A stretch of 64,000 bases of DNA, taken from the NCBI RefSeq assembly GCF_003337375.1, contig NZ_QPJD01000005.1, positions 62,001 through 126,000 of the forward strand, written 5' to 3'. The notes under the pieces are model-generated. The model was not told where the DNA came from. It saw only the letters and a program-made list of their open reading frames with translations, and did no database searches. Shown piece after piece: positions 60,866 to 64,000 of this stretch (the stretch's first letter is position 1; each line of letters begins with the position of its first letter). A program made the translations under genes and the position numbers. The stretch is from Paenibacillus prosopidis. GTDB lineage: Bacteria; Bacillota; Bacilli; Paenibacillales; Paenibacillaceae.

Positions 60866-63772
60866 TTATACGCCAAGCTTCTTCTCCCGAATCTCAGTCA
60901 TAACACCATCGGGAACACGTATGTTTACTTTCACATGCTCAGGATATGCAACCTCGAGCCTTATAGCAGTGCCTCCCCGCTCCAGCCGCCATGCAACGTC
61001 GATCCGTCCGCCGCCCGGATGCGGCACGCTTCCCATAGCCCAAGTTAGATGGCATAATACAGGAGCTATCTCGATTTCCGTCCAACCCGGCGTCAATGCG
61101 CGTACGCCTAACAGCTCTCGGCCAAGGAAATAGGCCGGAGCAGATGACCAAGCATGACAATGACTGCGCGTCAGCAAATCCTCTCTGGCACGGTTTTCAG
61201 AAAAGCTCGGATACATCTCCCAGCATGTTGTAGCCCCATTCTCGATCATTACGCCATAATTATGCCGTATGTCATCGACAATATTTTGAACTCTGCCGGA
61301 CTTTGCAAGAGCCTCATAATAGAAGAACGACATAAACGGACTTCCGATTTGTACGAAATGCGCCGGCGGCTGCAGCATATAATTTGCAATCCGCTCTCCT
61401 CTCTCCCCTTGTGCGATTCCGGTCAGGCTGGCAACGACTTGCGTCTGCATGCTGCGCACTTCTGATCTACGCCCATCAGCGTGGATACAATCGATATACG
61501 CCTGCTGCTTCTCATCCCACAAATGGTCATTGATCGCACCCGCCAGCTTCTCCGCTTCCCCTTCAAGCCACTCAGCCCCAGCCGGGTCATCGGCCAAACG
61601 TCCAAGCTCGGCTGCGGTACGCAGCGTTTTGACAAGAAACATATTCTGATGCGCAACTATACCGTCACTAGGCTGATCGATCGGCGACCAGTCGAGAAAG
61701 TTCCACCCTTGAATGTTAAACAGCCCTTGATCGTCAATCTTCTCCACATAATGCTTCAATGTGAATTTAATATGCGCATATATCTCTACGGCAAATGCAC
61801 GATCCCCTGTCTGCAAATAATACTCATGACAAGCGATAGCCCAGAAAAAAGTCCAGTTAGGAATGACGCTGTTCCAGGTGCTTGGTACCTGATTGACGAG
61901 CAGCGGCGTCTGTGACTTCGAGCCTGGAACAAGCCGCAGGCAGCGCTTTACAATGTCGTTAACTCCGTACAAATAGTTGCTGATAAGCGCTTCATTTCGG
62001 CTGTCTCCCACCCAGAACACCTGCTCATATGCCGGACAATCGACAAATGTATCCTCCATGCATAGCTTCGTGGTATGTTGACTTATTTGCCAAATATCAT
62101 TAAGCAGCGGGTCCGAGCATTGAAACCTGCCGACCTCCGCCACCGGATAATTGCACTGCAAGCACGATATACCGTAAAACTTAACCGGCCTTGAGGCATT
62201 CCGAACCGTCACCATTTGGTAGCGGAAGCCGCGGCGAACCGGTGATACATATAGCTGTCTGCCCTGGCCGCATACGTATCGAATCGTATTATCAAGACCA
62301 TACGTATCCTGCCGGAAGTTCTTATTCATATATTCAAAACCGTAGAAATCAATGATCGTACCCGCTTCCGCGTCCACCTCGAAAGTCAAATAGCCGGAAT
62401 ACTCTTTGCTAAAATCAATAATAAGCTCCGTATCGTATCCGGCCGTAAGCGGTATAATTCCAGCCTCTACGTTCGGTATAACCATATTTTGCAGCGTTGT
62501 CGGTATGGCAAGCTCCGTTTGCTCCTTCTTATACACGCTTAAACCGAATACGTCTGCTTCGCTCACATATTTGTCCGGAATTGGCTTCACCCAATCGGTG
62601 TATCGCTCCAGATCTGAGGCGCAAGCTACGGCATTGATTACCTCAAGATAGACAGAATGATTTCTGTTCAGTGGCAACACGCCCTGATGGTCAATATGAG
62701 TCACCGTTGCAAACGGCCCTATGGAACAAAAAACAGACTGTCCGTCCTTAGGCTCATCGTCTGCAACTTTCAAAGGCGAATAAAAGGCAAATGGCGTTTC
62801 GCAATATAACCCCAGATGAATGATACCGGGATGCGAATGACCGGATACGTCAAGAAGCAGAAGGTGCTCACCGGCCTGCAGCTCCAGTTCTGCATACCGT
62901 TCCGGCCCTTTGCCGCTAAACTCGGCCAGTACTTCACCATTTAAAGTAACCGCTGCTATACCTTCGCAGAACGGAGAGCCAAGAACAACACGCGAAGCTT
63001 GCTCCAACCGCAATACAGTCGCCGCGTATCCCATATATTCAATTCCGTTGGCATGATTCTCGCTGCCTTGCACCAAATGATGACGGATATCAATGGCAGC
63101 CGACCAATGAAATGATTTTACATAGCTAAGCGACTCCACGCGTAAAGGATAAACCTGCTCTTCCGTGAGCATCGGAATATCGCGAGGGATTAATGCTGTC
63201 CATGGACCATCGCCTACTCCGCCAATGATAACAGCATTCGCCCAGCTTTTATCGGCGAATTCCCGCTCCTTCCAGCTATCGTCCCACAATGAAGCATCAA
63301 TATACTCAGAGAATGCCTGCTGGCATGACATACGTGTCGCACGCGGATGTTGGCCTAGATGACGAGATGTCAGCCAAGTTCCATCCGTAATTACAGCCCG
63401 CAGAACATTTCCGTCATCCGCCAGTAAATCCAGTTGTGCAAGCAGCCCGCCCCGTCCCCGGGTATAATAAAAAGTTGATATGCCAAAGTGCAGAACAAGT
63501 ACAGCAATCGTATTAAGCTTGCCTGGCTGGAGCAGATGTCCTACCTCATATGTATCGTAGGATTGCTCGAAAGGCCATGAACGAACAGGTCCACGTCCTA
63601 ATCTTTGACCATTGATATAAAGAACATATCTGGAATCCGCAGTCATGCGCAGCGATGCTTTTCCCCACTCCTCTACCGTTACAGTAAAGGTTTTGCGGAA
63701 GCAGTGCCACTCATTTCGGGGACTTTCCTCGCCCTCGGACCAAATCCAATTCGCTTGCCACCCGCTGTTCAT
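60866..63772 (-). CDS. GH78-like alpha-L-rhamnosidase
   Basis: The 968-residue protein has no signal peptide. It shows the rhamnosidase layout: N-terminal beta-sandwiches (SRYVLYINGQRLGRGPVRSW; the jelly-roll ASLWDDSWKEREFADKSWAN), a middle beta-domain and an (alpha/alpha)6 barrel from about 555 to 880 with EDTFVDCPAYEQVFWVGDSR near 575-592, which holds the family's acidic catalytic residues. A C-terminal beta-domain follows (VRALTPGWTEIEIAPVL). It would release rhamnose from rhamnogalacturonan fragments or plant glycosides, probably in the cytoplasm. GAAGGGAAGGATGCCGGA precedes the ATG. A new plus-strand gene begins divergently 134 bases away. Confidence 0.88.
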   Translation of the reverse strand: MNSGWQANWIWSEGEESPRNEWHCFRKTFTVTVEEWGKASLRMTADSRYVLYINGQRLGRGPVRSWPFEQSYDTYEVGHLLQPGKLNTIAVLVLHFGISTFYYTRGRGGLLAQLDLLADDGNVLRAVITDGTWLTSRHLGQHPRATRMSCQQAFSEYIDASLWDDSWKEREFADKSWANAVIIGGVGDGPWTALIPRDIPMLTEEQVYPLRVESLSYVKSFHWSAAIDIRHHLVQGSENHANGIEYMGYAATVLRLEQASRVVLGSPFCEGIAAVTLNGEVLAEFSGKGPERYAELELQAGEHLLLLDVSGHSHPGIIHLGLYCETPFAFYSPLKVADDEPKDGQSVFCSIGPFATVTHIDHQGVLPLNRNHSVYLEVINAVACASDLERYTDWVKPIPDKYVSEADVFGLSVYKKEQTELAIPTTLQNMVIPNVEAGIIPLTAGYDTELIIDFSKEYSGYLTFEVDAEAGTIIDFYGFEYMNKNFRQDTYGLDNTIRYVCGQGRQLYVSPVRRGFRYQMVTVRNASRPVKFYGISCLQCNYPVAEVGRFQCSDPLLNDIWQISQHTTKLCMEDTFVDCPAYEQVFWVGDSRNEALISNYLYGVNDIVKRCLRLVPGSKSQTPLLVNQVPSTWNSVIPNWTFFWAIACHEYYLQTGDRAFAVEIYAHIKFTLKHYVEKIDDQGLFNIQGWNFLDWSPIDQPSDGIVAHQNMFLVKTLRTAAELGRLADDPAGAEWLEGEAEKLAGAINDHLWDEKQQAYIDCIHADGRRSEVRSMQTQVVASLTGIAQGERGERIANYMLQPPAHFVQIGSPFMSFFYYEALAKSGRVQNIVDDIRHNYGVMIENGATTCWEMYPSFSENRAREDLLTRSHCHAWSSAPAYFLGRELLGVRALTPGWTEIEIAPVLCHLTWAMGSVPHPGGGRIDVAWRLERGGTAIRLEVAYPEHVKVNIRVPDGVMTEIREKKLGV

Positions 63773-63906
63773 TCCGGCATCCTTCCCTTCGTCTTATTCC
63801 CTTTGATTGTACAGCAGCTCCCGCGCAGCTTTATAGGTTGATTACGACAAATCTATAGGTGTAAAATGACATGGAGAAACTGTTGAATAAAGGGGGCCTT
63901 TTTCAT

Positions 63907-64000
63907 ATGAAAAAGAATGTCCAGCTTACGAAGGGGGAGCTATTTTTCAATAGCGGGCTTTCCATCTTTATTAACCGGGTCAGTGAACGATTCGATTTGC
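63907..64000 (+). CDS. Start of a further gene, truncated by the window edge
   Basis: AAGGGGGC lies about 10 bases before ATG 63907, and an open frame of 31 codons runs to the window end (MKKNVQLTKGELFFNSGLSI and on). The length is too short for a family call. Being divergent from the rhamnosidase gene, and by analogy with the two arabinosidase/AraC pairs in this window, it could be an AraC-type regulator; this is inference only. Confidence 0.55.
   Translation, partial: MKKNVQLTKGELFFNSGLSIFINRVSERFDL

Noticed and set aside
1-64000. CRISPR arrays, tRNA or rRNA genes, T-box or FMN riboswitches, prophage or transposase genes
   Set aside because: Looked for by eye on both strands; no repeat-spacer pattern, cloverleaf, conserved riboswitch core or integrase/transposase motif was seen.

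Overview
The window looks like a piece of a low-to-moderate-GC Gram-positive chromosome of the Paenibacillus/Cohnella type. The support is indirect but consistent: strong GGAGG ribosome binding sites with many TTG and GTG starts, lipobox-type solute-binding proteins, YesM/YesN-style regulators, a caa3 oxidase (ctaCDEFG plus ctaM), a YhcN/YlaJ spore lipoprotein and a SleB-type cortex hydrolase. No rRNA, tRNA, CRISPR array or intact mobile element was seen.

Positions 1-26 kb form a uronic-acid polysaccharide locus, almost all on the minus strand. It encodes a Tat-exported beta-helix protein, two secreted multidomain alginate-lyase-fold proteins (976 and 2031 aa), an LplA/LplB/LplC-like importer with two paralogous binding proteins, a histidine kinase / AraC-type response regulator / third binding protein unit, and a cytoplasmic heparinase II/III-like lyase. 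The likely flow is extracellular depolymerisation, import of oligosaccharides, then intracellular trimming. Four transcription units here carry the same pair of 14-bp direct repeats spaced by exactly 21 bp (consensus TGnnnnTTTTTAAG). In three of them the pair sits 23-24 nt upstream of a -10-like hexamer. I propose this as the operator of the local response regulator; it is the most interesting new signal in the window.

Positions 26-33 kb carry arabinose side-chain functions: a GH51 alpha-L-arabinofuranosidase and a GH127 beta-L-arabinofuranosidase, each divergent from its own AraC-type regulator. Positions 33-45 kb look like one nine-gene minus-strand operon: a second CUT1 importer, a membrane-bound AraC-type regulator, a GH105 unsaturated uronyl hydrolase, a DapA-family aldolase, GarR, GarK and a GarD-like dehydratase. 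The last four could convert an aldarate to pyruvate and 2-phosphoglycerate. The usual class II aldolase GarL is absent and a Schiff-base DapA-type enzyme stands in its place.

Positions 45-56 kb hold a DUF2935 gene, a GntR-controlled ABC operon with a clear promoter/operator, and the cta operon. Positions 56-64 kb hold scattered genes: a YhcN-like lipoprotein, an aldo/keto reductase divergent from an HxlR regulator, a DUF421 membrane protein, a stand-alone RibA-like protein behind a perfect inverted repeat, a GH78-like rhamnosidase, and the first codons of a further plus-strand gene cut by the window edge.
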